Below are positions 1 through 7,940 of a stretch of 29,252 bases of DNA, one piece after another (position 1 is the first letter of the stretch; each line of letters begins with the position of its first letter). The notes below the pieces were generated by a model. It did no database searches and was not told where the DNA came from. It worked only from the letters and a program-made list of their open reading frames with translations. The DNA is from Candidatus Zixiibacteriota bacterium (lineage in GTDB: Bacteria > Zixibacteria > MSB-5A5 > SM1-73), in NCBI GenBank assembly GCA_023129805.1, contig JAGMBK010000005.1:1-29252 (forward strand), written 5' to 3'. The position numbers were made by a program, and so were the translations under genes.

Positions 1-871
1 GATCCTTCACCAATATCTCTTCCACTCGAGTTTTAAGCATTACCTTGCCGCCGCGCTCTTCGATGAATTTGACGAAAGCATTGCTTATCTTCTGGGATTT
101 GCCTTTGGGGTAATAACCACCTTCTTGAAGATACCCTATTGTGGGAAGGGCATAATATATGCTGGCAAGTTTGGATGGGGGAAGCCCATAGTATCCCCAG
201 AGTGCGGAGATGATGGCCTTCAACTTGGGACTCTTGATATGGGCATCCATCATTTGACCCCAGGTTTTGGTGTAGGATTTGAATAAGTAAGGGAAATCGA
301 CCGGAAAGCGGCTCATATCTACCTTGCCTTTGGCGCTGGACAGTTTCTGGATGTCGCTGGTCAACCCTCTCATGTCCTCAAACAGTGCCTCTATTCCCTG
401 CTTCTCCTCTGGGAAGTAACCTACCAGCATATTGATGTAGCCGGGAAGATCCTTTTGCGGTACCCGGAAGTCATAACCGGGATAAATTGCCCGGTAAAGA
501 TTGGGGTGGGGCACAAACTCCACGTCTTTAATTTCCGGGAAGCCGGGTATTAGATTATGTATCCCCTCTCTTTCTCCGACCGATGTGGAATGCAGGGAGA
601 CGTCGAAGATAAAGCCACCAGGTCGTTTGAAGGTAGTGGCATATCCGCCTGGGATATAATGTTTTTCCAGAACCAAAGGTTTAAATCCCTGCCGGGCAAA
701 AGCCGCCGCACAGCTCAATCCTCCCAGACCTGAGCCGATGATCACCGCATCAAATTCATTTTCGCCCAAATCAGCGTTTGCACCTATTGGGAAGAGACTC
801 CAATCAAGCGCTATCACAGAAGCCCCAGCCAATAAGGATCTTATGAAATCTCTTCTTTCCATGCTGGACAT
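1..871 (-). CDS. FAD-dependent oxidoreductase, phytoene desaturase / retinol saturase-like (C-terminus cut by window edge)
   Basis: About 290 N-terminal codons are visible; the 3' end lies off the left edge, so roughly 40% of a typical ~500-residue protein is missing. The ATG at 871 has GGAGGAG just upstream. The N-terminus begins MSSMERRDFIRSLLAGAS, which resembles a twin-arginine signal (RRDFIR plus a hydrophobic stretch), suggesting export or membrane association. A Rossmann FAD-binding motif GSGLGGLS follows near residue 46, then a dinucleotide-end glutamate in LVLEKH. Further on are LWGYYGLPPS and GGYYPKGKSQKIS with ERGGKV, both characteristic of the COG1233 carotenoid-isomerase/retinol-saturase branch. 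Enzymes of this family saturate, desaturate or isomerise polyenes. The substrate cannot be read from sequence, and no carotenoid genes are adjacent, so the exact reaction is open. Confidence 0.85.
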   Translation of the reverse strand, partial: MSSMERRDFIRSLLAGASVIALDWSLFPIGANADLGENEFDAVIIGSGLGGLSCAAAFARQGFKPLVLEKHYIPGGYATTFKRPGGFIFDVSLHSTSVGEREGIHNLIPGFPEIKDVEFVPHPNLYRAIYPGYDFRVPQKDLPGYINMLVGYFPEEKQGIEALFEDMRGLTSDIQKLSSAKGKVDMSRFPVDFPYLFKSYTKTWGQMMDAHIKSPKLKAIISALWGYYGLPPSKLASIYYALPTIGYLQEGGYYPKGKSQKISNAFVKFIEERGGKVMLKTRVEEILVKD

Positions 872-950
872 AACTCCTCCTCTTTATTTGGTTAACTTTG
901 CGTTTTGCAAGAATGTACTCCATGTACGTCGTCAGAAGGTTTTCCTTGAT

Positions 951-1043
951 GCATCGGCATTAGGATTTATCCTGAAGGTTTATCCTGAAGGGAATGCCGA
1001 TGCTCTGAGCTTTGGCAATTCCCCCCTCCGCATTTTGCGGGGG
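951..1043. repeat. Intergenic inverted repeats between the oxidoreductase and the COG3014 gene
   Basis: An 11-bp perfect inverted repeat (GCATCGGCATT at 951-961, complement at 993-1003) encloses two tandem copies of TTTATCCTGAAGG. A second small hairpin (CCGCA/TGCGG flanked by C and G runs) lies at 1021-1043. The CCTGAAGG unit recurs in the repeats at 7680-7700 and 24897-24920, so this is probably a relic of the same dispersed repeat family. No T-run follows on the minus strand, so it is not a convincing terminator. Confidence 0.5.
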
Positions 1044-1090
1044 ATCTTTAGACTATTACCGAAGCATCATAGACATCCTCGCTGAATGAG

Positions 1091-2482
1091 TTAATTAAGC
1101 GAGAAAACCTCGATTAGATTTAATGCATTCTTAAAAACTCGATATTCATAAACGTCTGTGGCGCTGACTAAATGTCCATTCACGTCCAAGAATTCGATGG
1201 TTAGATCGTAGGTTCCCGGTTCGATCTCAAAATCACCCACATAGATTTTTCCGGGAAGCAGACGCGAACAGCGAAGGTCGGCATTTTCGGAGACATCGGT
1301 GGCGACATCAATTGCCGCTTTTTTCAACCATCCTTCCAGTCCTCCGGTATCGGCTTTCTTTTTAGCCTTATGCGCGGCTAATCCCTTAGCAACGGCGCGG
1401 GCAACAGTGCGAAGGTAGATAAGTGACTTCTTTGCCTGGAAAGTCTCCTGGGCTACTTTTGCTACATCCTCAAGCAACTGCAATTCACCGATAAGCTCCG
1501 AATCAACAAAAACTCTTATCCGGCTTATGTATGACGGTCGGGAGACAATCTGTGGAATGGAAAACTTGAAATAATAATCCTCAGAAACCGGGATCATCAG
1601 GTGCCCGTATTCAGAATCCTTTCTCCCCGGATCGGTGTATAATACCTGCACTAAGTCTAAATCCTTATCGGTCCGGATGCGCAGATTCAGTGCCTCCTTG
1701 ACCGGAGCCAGTCCAGCTAAGGCAACCACGCTCAGTATCTCTTTGTCCCTGGAGAAGTATTTTACATCTGGAACCTCAAAATCATAGATATGAGGTTGCT
1801 CTAAGAATGCCTGATGGAGTAGATCATAATCAATTCTGGCATCGTCCATCTTGCCTTCGGTAGAATACATATGCATACTCAGGTAGCGGGCGAAAGCATC
1901 ATTGTTGAACCTGACTTTTTTCGCCTGGTAGTCCATATCGACCCTGACGGTGTCATCGAGCGCGCCTTCTTTGAACCTCCGGGAGACATCACCATATTTC
2001 TGTTCTAACAGATTCAGTTTTTCATTGGCTCGTTTGACCTCGACAAAGGCGCCGTCAAAGTCATTTTGGGCTATATAGTTGAGGGTTTTGATCAGGTTGG
2101 TGTAAAGAATTTCGTAATCCTCACCGGCATACTCTAAGACGTTGTCATTTAACAAAAGCGAGGCAGACGCTCTTGAGATGCTTTTGGTGAAAAGTTCATC
2201 CGCGGCATCTTCAGCCTGGGTTAATTTCTGATTGCTGGTATCGAAACGGGAGGCGTAATGATAGGCCAATCCTGCATCTATGTAATAGAGAAAGCGGTCC
2301 TTTTTTTTGTATTTATTGTCCGCTTTGGCTGCTTCGATTTTACCGACGGCCGCATCAAAATTATCGTTTCTGAGATCGGCAGTTATGGGTTCATAAAATG
2401 CTTTTTTTGTTGCTACCGAACCGCAACCGACAGATAAAAACAGGCACAAAAGCAGACCAATGCCCGCCCCTTTAGTGCCCAC
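1091..2482 (-). CDS. COG3014-family lipoprotein
   Basis: This is an uncharacterised outer-membrane-type lipoprotein. The frame is open upstream to a TTG at 2560 inside the preceding gene. A GTG at 2482, preceded by GGTGGA and 20 bp after the lpoB stop, gives a compact lipoprotein signal peptide (MGTKGAGIGLLLCLFLSVGC) with lipobox LSVGC, so I prefer 2482 (463 residues). After the Cys the protein is mostly helical and TPR-like through about residue 240 (AAVGKIEAAK, TNLIKTLNYIAQNDFDGAF). A beta-rich C-terminal part follows. From memory, COG3014 proteins are often encoded beside LpoB-type lipoproteins, and that is the arrangement here. A role in cell-envelope or peptidoglycan synthase control is inferred from that pairing only. 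Confidence 0.8.
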   Translation of the reverse strand: MGTKGAGIGLLLCLFLSVGCGSVATKKAFYEPITADLRNDNFDAAVGKIEAAKADNKYKKKDRFLYYIDAGLAYHYASRFDTSNQKLTQAEDAADELFTKSISRASASLLLNDNVLEYAGEDYEILYTNLIKTLNYIAQNDFDGAFVEVKRANEKLNLLEQKYGDVSRRFKEGALDDTVRVDMDYQAKKVRFNNDAFARYLSMHMYSTEGKMDDARIDYDLLHQAFLEQPHIYDFEVPDVKYFSRDKEILSVVALAGLAPVKEALNLRIRTDKDLDLVQVLYTDPGRKDSEYGHLMIPVSEDYYFKFSIPQIVSRPSYISRIRVFVDSELIGELQLLEDVAKVAQETFQAKKSLIYLRTVARAVAKGLAAHKAKKKADTGGLEGWLKKAAIDVATDVSENADLRCSRLLPGKIYVGDFEIEPGTYDLTIEFLDVNGHLVSATDVYEYRVFKNALNLIEVFSLN

Positions 2483-2502
2483 TTTTGTCAGGTCCACCAA
2501 TT

Positions 2503-3099
2503 TTACCACTTGGTTTTTTTCTTGGATATCTCTTTTTTGATCTTCTTGGTGCCGATCCAAACTTTTTCCATGCTTTCGATATTGATCAGTTCCAGATCAG
2601 TCTGATAATACACCACCCTGGTTCCTTCGATCTCATCGACAATCGACTTGATGGCACCTAAAAGGATGAAGTCTGCACCGGTTTCAGCTCTGATCCGTTT
2701 CATGGTTTCAGGGGAAGCCCATTCCTGTTGGTCGAAGCGTTCGTCACGAATCTCATCCCGTTGGCCTCGACTGGCGACGAATTTTACCTGGCCGGAGTTT
2801 AAAAGCTCTCTTTCAAAGTCGGTGGTAAAAGTTTCCGTGTCGATATGTTCACTGCTTTTGTTACGAATAGTCCCCACCGTCACTATCGGTTTTTCACCTG
2901 TGTCAGCCACCCAGTCAGTTAGCCATACCCGGGAAATGCAATCAGCTATCGTCTCCTCTGCCACCAGCCGGGCGTCGGTATCGTTCCATCTGCCGCTTAA
3001 GTCGGTAACGGTCTCTGGCTCGATACGGTAAACCTTTCTGGATGAGCCGCACGCAAGCGACAAGCAAAGCACCAGCAAAACTACGAATGCTTTTTTCAC
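2503..3099 (-). CDS. lpoB: LpoB-like penicillin-binding protein activator lipoprotein
   Basis: 198 residues, GTG start with a strong AGGAGG ribosome site. The signal peptide MKKAFVVLLVLCLSLAC ends in a lipobox (LSLAC), so the mature protein should be an outer-membrane lipoprotein. DLSGRWNDTDARLVAEE is the recognisable start of the PBP-activator (LpoB/COG3417) domain. It is followed by PIVTVGTIRNKSSEHIDTE, the FERELLNSG helix, and GADFILLGAIKSI, all typical of that fold. In E. coli LpoB crosses the periplasm and stimulates PBP1b; whether the partner is the same here is unknown. The C-terminus is very lysine-rich (KKIKKEISKKKTK). It is the upstream member of a two-gene unit with the COG3014 lipoprotein. 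Confidence 0.85.
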   Translation of the reverse strand: MKKAFVVLLVLCLSLACGSSRKVYRIEPETVTDLSGRWNDTDARLVAEETIADCISRVWLTDWVADTGEKPIVTVGTIRNKSSEHIDTETFTTDFERELLNSGQVKFVASRGQRDEIRDERFDQQEWASPETMKRIRAETGADFILLGAIKSIVDEIEGTRVVYYQTDLELINIESMEKVWIGTKKIKKEISKKKTKW

Positions 3100-3140
3100 C
3101 TTTCCTCCTTTCTTAAAGAATTAATTGACAAACCAATATA

Positions 3141-3169
3141 AGAGTAAAAAATACTTTTCATTGTGTCAA
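3141..3169 (-). promoter_or_regulatory. Possible promoter of the lpoB-COG3014 unit
   Basis: On the minus strand TTGACA (3164-3169) is a perfect -35, and 17 bp downstream is TACTCT (3141-3146), a poor -10. A better -10, TATATT (3135-3140), is at 23 bp spacing. The lpoB start lies about 40 bp downstream. The remaining sequence from 3170 to 3533 contains no gene that I can support. Confidence 0.35.
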
Positions 3170-3533
3170 GCGCTTTCTGCCCTACCTCAAAAATTGATCT
3201 GTTCATTTGTTGTTGGTTTTTCTGTATTGAGTCTGTCAACCAGAGTTTTCATTTTTTGCTTGGTAAGTGGAAGTTCAGTGCCGGGCATTTGCGATAGACC
3301 ATACTTGATCTTATCGACTTCTTTTGTAGATTTGAGAGATATGTCGGTGGTGATCGTTCTGATTTTCATAATAACCTGTGAAAAAGTCGAAAGTGACCTT
3401 TTTTATGAAATTCCGATCAATGCTTTGATATATGTGATAATGTTTGGCTTATTAGTCAAGCAGGAAAGACAATTTTGTAGCTTTGGCGAGCGAAAACTTC
3501 CAACTCACCTGTACACTTTTAGGCTGTTTTGAA

Positions 3534-3771
3534 CCTCACCCCCTATCCCCTCTCCATCCTTCGACCCCTCGATTTTACTCGGGGTGGTGAGCTTGTCGAA
3601 CCACAAGCTCCCTTCGGGTCTGAGCTCTCCTTCGACACCCCGCCTGTGGCGGGGGACGAAGTGCAGGGTCGAAGACAGAACGGTGACAGTTCGACTTCAC
3701 TCACTGTCCCTGAGCAAGGTCGAAGGGAGCGAAGTCGAACCGTGAAACGGAGAAGGGATAAAGGGATGAGG
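3534..3771. repeat. Dispersed MITE-like repeat, copy A
   Basis: The element starts with CCTCACCCCCTATCCCC and ends with an imperfect inverted copy (3749-3771, GGAGAAGGGATAAAGGGATG and following), giving terminal inverted repeats of about 22 bp. The core 3551-3741 reappears in reverse orientation at 7483-7673 with about six mismatches in 191 bp by eye. Inside are the palindrome CCCCGCC-TGT-GGCGGGG (3638-3654) and repeated TTCGAC/GTCGAA words. Frames run through it on both strands but show no protein-like sequence. No target-site duplication is obvious. It encodes no transposase, so any movement would need enzymes supplied elsewhere. Confidence 0.75.
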
Positions 3772-3831
3772 TCGTCAACAAGAATTAAAGTGGGAGAAGA
3801 ACCTAAAAATTTCATGTTACAAAAAATGACC

Positions 3832-4203
3832 TTACCGCGATTGTATCTCAGAGCTTTCTTTTTTGGACTTGTCCAGCATTTTGTTGGCAATCGCATAATA
3901 AATGACTAATGCCAGACCGGCAAAGACGAACATCGCTCCGATTGTGATCTCTTCCACCAAATGGGATGGGCCCATTTGGCCGACAAAAACGGCAAGTCCG
4001 ATGGCGACCGAAACCATACCCCACTTCAAAGCCGAAAGGATCCGGCTTTCCGGCCTGTCCGCATAGAGATACTTGATGTTTTCGTCCACCATTCCTTTGT
4101 CGATCAGCTTCCGCTTGGTGGCATTCTCCAAAATGATTTTAACAACGTAGGCTACGACCCCGAAGAACACAATCAGGGGCACTGCTTCCCAAACGTTTTC
4201 CAT
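3832..4203 (-). CDS. Small DUF6249-like membrane protein
   Basis: 123 residues, ATG preceded by AAGGAG. Three hydrophobic segments are visible: AVPLIVFFGVVAYVVKIIL (about 7-25), a segment around VSVAIGLAVFVG (about 65-78), and GAMFVFAGLALVIYYAIA (about 88-105). A charged cytosolic-looking loop (ATKRKLIDKGMVDENIKYLY) lies between the first two. The layout, with a short helical linker and LIDKGMVDE-type sequence, matches DUF6249 proteins. It is transcribed divergently from the ECF sigma gene with about 150 bp between, so it may belong to that regulon or modulate the anti-sigma protein. That function is inferred from position. Confidence 0.65.
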   Translation of the reverse strand: MENVWEAVPLIVFFGVVAYVVKIILENATKRKLIDKGMVDENIKYLYADRPESRILSALKWGMVSVAIGLAVFVGQMGPSHLVEEITIGAMFVFAGLALVIYYAIANKMLDKSKKESSEIQSR

Positions 4204-4273
4204 AGCTTTCTCCTTTCGTTTAGGCCTTTTTACTTCGTCTCATTTTCTGTCACATTAGACAGGTGGCTTTAAA

Positions 4274-4313
4274 AAATGTTGCATCGCTTTTATAAAAAAA
4301 TTATGCAACATTT
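4274..4313. promoter_or_regulatory. Inverted repeat in the divergent sigma/DUF6249 control region
   Basis: AAATGTTGCAT (4274-4284) and its exact reverse complement ATGCAACATTT (4303-4313) are separated by 18 AT-rich bases. Half-site centres are about 29 bp apart, and the pair sits between two divergent starts. It may be an operator for a dimeric regulator or part of two opposed promoters. I could not find a consensus sigma70 promoter for the sigma gene here, which would fit autoregulation by the ECF factor. Confidence 0.45.
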
Positions 4314-4350
4314 CTGACATGCTGATTGTCGTATATTATGTAGAGAGAAA

Positions 4351-4923
4351 ATGACAGACGACAAGCTTCTAATTAACAAAATACTGGCTGGAAACAAGAA
4401 AGCGTTTCAGTCTTTGGTTGAAGAGTATCAACGCCTGGTCAGCCATATAGTATTCAGAATGGTTTCCTACAGTGTGGATAGGGAAGATATCTGTCAGGAC
4501 GTATTTCTGAAGGTCTATCAAAATTTAGGAGGCTTTAAGTTTGAATCGAAGCTTTCCACCTGGATTGCGAAGATTGCATACAACACATGTATTAGTTATC
4601 TGGAGAAAAAAAGGATTCCCCTTTTTGATGATCTATCATCCAAAAACAAATCGCTGGAGTCTATTTCAGACTGCAGTATTCGTCCGGATGAAATTGTCGA
4701 GGGAAGAGAGATCTCGTTTCTCTTGCAGACTGAAATTGAGAAGATGCCGGTTCGTTTTCGAACCATACTGACGCTTTATCATCTGGATCAAATGAGTTAT
4801 AACCAGATCGGCCAAACAATGGGATTACCCCAAGGGACTGTCAAAAGCTATCTCTTTCGGGCAAGACGACTTTTAAAGGAGAACCTGATGGCAAAATATC
4901 AGCCGGAGGATCTATGCCACTAA
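4351..4923 (+). CDS. ECF-type RNA polymerase sigma factor (RpoE-like)
   Basis: 190 residues. Region 2 is clear: REDICQDVFLKVYQNLGGF followed by FESKLSTWIAKIAYN, the -10 recognition and core-binding part. A linker with RPDEIVEGRE leads to region 4, MPVRFRTILTLYHLDQMSYN then IGQTMGLPQGTVKSYLFRAR, the -35 recognition helix-turn-helix. No region 1.1 or 3 is present, as expected for group 4 sigma factors. It overlaps the next gene by 10 bp, and that gene encodes a zinc-finger anti-sigma factor, so the two form a standard sigma/anti-sigma switch, likely envelope-responsive. The promoter region contains a long-spaced inverted repeat. Confidence 0.93.
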   Translation: MTDDKLLINKILAGNKKAFQSLVEEYQRLVSHIVFRMVSYSVDREDICQDVFLKVYQNLGGFKFESKLSTWIAKIAYNTCISYLEKKRIPLFDDLSSKNKSLESISDCSIRPDEIVEGREISFLLQTEIEKMPVRFRTILTLYHLDQMSYNQIGQTMGLPQGTVKSYLFRARRLLKENLMAKYQPEDLCH

Positions 4924-5429
4924 AACACTTAACCGATGAGGAGATTCAGGACTATCTGGACGGGAATCTTTCTCAACAAAAGACATTATTGGCCGAAAGG
5001 CATCTGGAAACTTGCCCGCTTTGTCAGGAGACTTTGAAGCAATACCAAAGTTTGTATGTGGGTCTTAAAAACGATAAGGGCTTTGATCTTTCCAAAAGCT
5101 TTGCAAAATCCGTTATCAAAAGGCTTCCGGCAGAAGGGGAAGCGGAATCTCGGTTCAATTTTGTGAATATCTTCCTGACAATTCTGGGGATAATCATTAC
5201 GGCGGGAGTAACGCTTTATTATGTGGATTTAAGACCGCTGGTCAAAGCCTTTTCTCATGTTCTGCCTGGACCCGAACTTGGCTCGGGGCTTGTTGCTTTT
5301 ATCAAAAACCTTTTGGTAGGTTTAAACGGGAACATCGGTTTTCTAATTTTTGCCCTCCTGACTTTAGTGATCATTGGCGCTTTAGACCATTTCGTCTTTC
5401 AGCCAAAATACAGGCGGATTTCGTTGTAA
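4914..5429 (+). CDS. Zinc-finger anti-sigma factor, membrane anchored
   Basis: 171 residues. The ATG at 4914 is inside the sigma gene and is preceded by GGAGGA, implying translational coupling. The N-terminal ZAS motif is complete: H30-x3-C34-x2-C37 (ERHLETCPLC), preceded by LTDEEIQDYLDGNL. Two hydrophobic segments follow, about 81-103 (FVNIFLTILGIIITAGVTLY) and about 142-160 (IGFLIFALLTLVIIGALDH), so the protein should be membrane bound with the zinc finger in the cytoplasm. It should sequester the adjacent ECF sigma factor until a signal at the membrane releases it. No site-1 or site-2 protease gene is adjacent. Bases 5430-5578 hold nothing I can identify. Confidence 0.88.
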   Translation: MPLKHLTDEEIQDYLDGNLSQQKTLLAERHLETCPLCQETLKQYQSLYVGLKNDKGFDLSKSFAKSVIKRLPAEGEAESRFNFVNIFLTILGIIITAGVTLYYVDLRPLVKAFSHVLPGPELGSGLVAFIKNLLVGLNGNIGFLIFALLTLVIIGALDHFVFQPKYRRISL

Positions 5430-5578
5430 AGTTGACTCCAGTAATAATATAGGAATATTGCCACAAAAAATATCAGATCCACGGGGGTCCTGATTTACCT
5501 TAACTTTTTGAAATGTAATTTCGCATATTTCACCGTATGCTTTGGATCAGTCAACACGGTCTCAGGTGAGGTAGCCAA

Positions 5579-6256
5579 TCATTTTTCTCCCTCTACTATT
5601 TGAAATACGCCTTGATATTTTGAGATTTTTCTGACGCTCTTAAAGCCCGCCTCTTTAACCTCATTGGTAAGCCCATGCTTCAACATATCTTTTCGGGTGG
5701 GTGTCTCAAAATTGAAAGGCAGCCAATAGAAAAACCAGAAGCCTATAAATAATCGAATAATGGAACTTTCCGGATTATCCACTTCCAGGATTATTACTTT
5801 ACCCTTTTCTTTCAGAATGCTTTTTGCTTCGGTCAAAACTTTTAACCGAACCTCTCTTGGCATTTCATGAAGAGCATGGGTGATAAACACCTTGTCAAAA
5901 TATCCATCCTCAAAGCCAGTGGCACTTACATCCCCTTCCACAAATCGAATGCTGCTTTTGTGCCCTCCCTTTTTAGCCACATTTATTTGTCCCGAAGAAA
6001 GATCCATCCCTATTATTTGGTTCATCTTTCCTGCTTTCCTAACAATGGCAAAAGTAGCGCCGCCAGTCCCACAACACATGTCAAAAATCCTATCTCTTGG
6101 TGAAAAATCGACGTGCGCTATCAACTCTTCTCTGCATTTTGTTTCTCCACCGAAAGGTAGAAAACAATATTTCATCAGAAGATTATAGTAATGACAATGA
6201 ACATTGTCATAAAACCACTTGTATGCCTCTCTATTTAATGTCTTTTGTTCTAACAT
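5579..6256 (-). CDS. Class I SAM-dependent methyltransferase (UbiE/COQ5-like)
   Basis: 225 residues from the ATG at 6256; the frame extends to a TTG at 6274, giving six more residues, but the ATG is the simpler start. Motif I DRIFDMCCGTGGATF, the acidic end of strand 2 (IGMDLSSGQINVAKK), motif II EGDVSATGFEDGYFDKVF and motif post-I HALHEMPREVRLKVLTEA are all present. KEKGKVIILEVDNPES is the typical strand before the C-terminal cap. The hydrophobic segment FIGFWFFYWLPFNFETP hints at a lipidic substrate or membrane contact. The substrate is unknown. Its neighbour on the right is a dead gene of the same superfamily but not a close copy. Confidence 0.88.
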   Translation of the reverse strand: MLEQKTLNREAYKWFYDNVHCHYYNLLMKYCFLPFGGETKCREELIAHVDFSPRDRIFDMCCGTGGATFAIVRKAGKMNQIIGMDLSSGQINVAKKGGHKSSIRFVEGDVSATGFEDGYFDKVFITHALHEMPREVRLKVLTEAKSILKEKGKVIILEVDNPESSIIRLFIGFWFFYWLPFNFETPTRKDMLKHGLTNEVKEAGFKSVRKISKYQGVFQIVEGEK

Positions 6257-6433
6257 TAGAATTGACTCAAGCAATGTCAGCTAACGTGTTGCCCGTTTGC
6301 GAAGTCCCCAAGTATTTGGGTGAGTCTTTCGATTTGCCTCAGGATAAACTTCCCCCAGCCGCAAATACAGTGATGGATGAATGTAACGATCAAGTTTTAT
6401 CAAGATGATGTCGGGTATACTCCGCATCGTAGG

Positions 6434-7466
6434 TTATTCGACTGCTGTGATCATAGGATCAATATTCAGAGGCGCAGCCATCTGCAACCTAATTTTCACA
6501 ACGGTCGCAACATCGCATCCACGCCTTTGATATCTTTCGGGCGCTGCTCTTCTGAAAGTTGGTCGAATAATTGACCTGCCAACTCCGCTCCACTGTGCGA
6601 AGGGATTACTTCTCGAAATCCAATGTCATTTAACCAGGATACCACGGTCTTTCCTGAGGGATGAGTAAGTGAGCAGATTCGTACGTCAATGACAGCCAAA
6701 CGAATTTTTTCCAAAAACAGCGCAGTAATCATATCAAAAGAAAATGGACTGTCATCTTTGAAAAAAGTCTTTATCACCTCTTGTCGGGACATCGCAAAGG
6801 TTATACCATACAGCCTGACACGTTCTTAATCAATATGGCGATCAAATAGAATGAGCCAACATGTATGGTCGTCAATCTGCCAAAGCCAAATATCTTTTTC
6901 TCGGCCATTTTTGTACGTGCTAAGAGCGTCATAGGCAATCCGCAGACGTCCCCCGGAGCGTAACACCCGGAAAAACTCTTGCAAGGTGGTCTTTGGATCT
7001 GCGGTTTCTTCCACAGAATGAGCAGTCATGACTCCATCGAAGGCATTGTCCTGAAAGGGCAAGGATGTTCCGGGAGCAACGTAGATAAATTTCGCATTTG
7101 AAATGCCAAGACGTTTAGCGTTCTTTCTACATACCTCAACCCGGCGAAGGGAACCGTCAATTCCCACAACTTTGTGGACAAAGGTGCTACAATCAAAGAT
7201 GGCCATCCATCCCCGGGACCGAAATCCAGTAATCTCTTTCCCTCTGTTGAAAAAAAGTAGTTGAAAAGCGATCCTCGGTCTCGCCAGTGTGGCTTCTTGC
7301 CTGTATCGAACGGCTGGTATATGATTGGAAGAGATCGGCCTGACTGAGAGTTCATATCATCATATATGAACTTTTCCGAAGTGCAAGCTTTCGGCTTAAA
7401 TTCTTGTTCAATCCATTTAAATAAACCCACGGTTTTTCCTCGAACAACAAATACATAGTTATGCAT
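6434..7466 (-). pseudogene. Decayed SAM-dependent methyltransferase gene
   Basis: Joined across lesions, the minus strand encodes a recognisable methyltransferase: KRLLDFGPGDGWPSLIVAP, then KVVGIDGSLRRVEVCRKNAK, FDGVMTAHSVEETADP, LRSGGRLRIAYDALSTYKNG, DIWLWQIDDHTCWLILFDRH, GFREVIPSHSGAELAGQLFD and, after another shift, VVKIRLQMAAPLNIDPMITA ending at TAA 6434-6436. Three lesions are visible: loss of one T in a T-run near 7182; a TAA stop (6826-6828) where the frame otherwise continues through ERVRLYGITFAMSRQEVIK; and loss of one base near 6500. The ATG at 7466 is the first plausible start and lies just inside repeat copy B, so the original start may have been lost. Three independent lesions make sequencing error an unlikely full explanation. 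Confidence 0.85.
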
Positions 7467-7482
7467 CCCCGCTTCATTTTGC

Positions 7483-7705
7483 GGTTCGACTCTGCTCCCT
7501 TCAACCTTGCTCAGGGACAGTGAGCGAAGTCGAACTGTCACCGTCCTGTCTTCGACCCTGCACTTCGTCCCCCGCCACAGGCGGGGTGTCGAAGGAGAGC
7601 TCAGGCCCGAAGGGAGCTTGTGGTTCGACAAGCTCACCACCCCGAGTAAAATCGAGGGGTCGAAGGATGGAGAAAGGTTCATCCTGAAGGGGATAAGGTG
7701 TGAGG
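7483..7705. repeat. Dispersed repeat, copy B (inverted relative to copy A)
   Basis: The reverse complement of 7483-7673 matches 3551-3741 with about six differences. The outer part (to 7705) retains one terminal sequence, GGGGATAAGGTGTGAGG, but has an additional ~15 bp (TTCATCCTGAAGG type) not in copy A. The other end, next to the dead methyltransferase, has diverged. The central palindrome CCCCGCC-ACA-GGCGGGG is at 7570-7586. Copies A and B bracket the sigma factor, the methyltransferase and the pseudogene. The following stretch 7706-7940 is AT-rich and I see no gene in it. Confidence 0.75.
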
Positions 7706-7940
7706 TTTTCAAAATATCAACTTCATTAAGTCTTTAAGAATCTTTTTCTCATTAAGAATTTTAGGCACTAAAGTGCAGAAGAATCATATGTTGTAACATC
7801 GCAGGTATTGCTTTAAACCTTTGGGTTTTGGCTTCCCCTTCCTGCGTTTCAAAAATATGGCTTCATGATTGATAAATTGTTCTTTAGTTTAAAGGCAAAA
7901 AAAATCCCCTCGCCAAAGATTTTGCTTTTTCGACAAATTC

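Noticed and set aside
3187..3369. 60-codon minus-strand frame in the gap before lpoB
   Set aside because: Weak ribosome site, hydrophilic sequence with no recognisable motif, and no operon context; not distinguishable from chance.
3529..3909. Open frames on both strands through the 3534-3771 repeat
   Set aside because: The repeat is open in several frames because of its GC-rich repeated words; translations show no protein character.
6275..6320. Resemblance of GCTAACG/GTTAGC near 6280 to an integron attC core
   Set aside because: The core does not fit RYYYAAC and no paired inverse core or L-boxes were found; no integrase is present.
7467..7712. Upstream extension of the broken methyltransferase frame to 7712
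   Set aside because: The extra N-terminus is translated from repeat copy B and is not methyltransferase-like; the first plausible start is at 7466.
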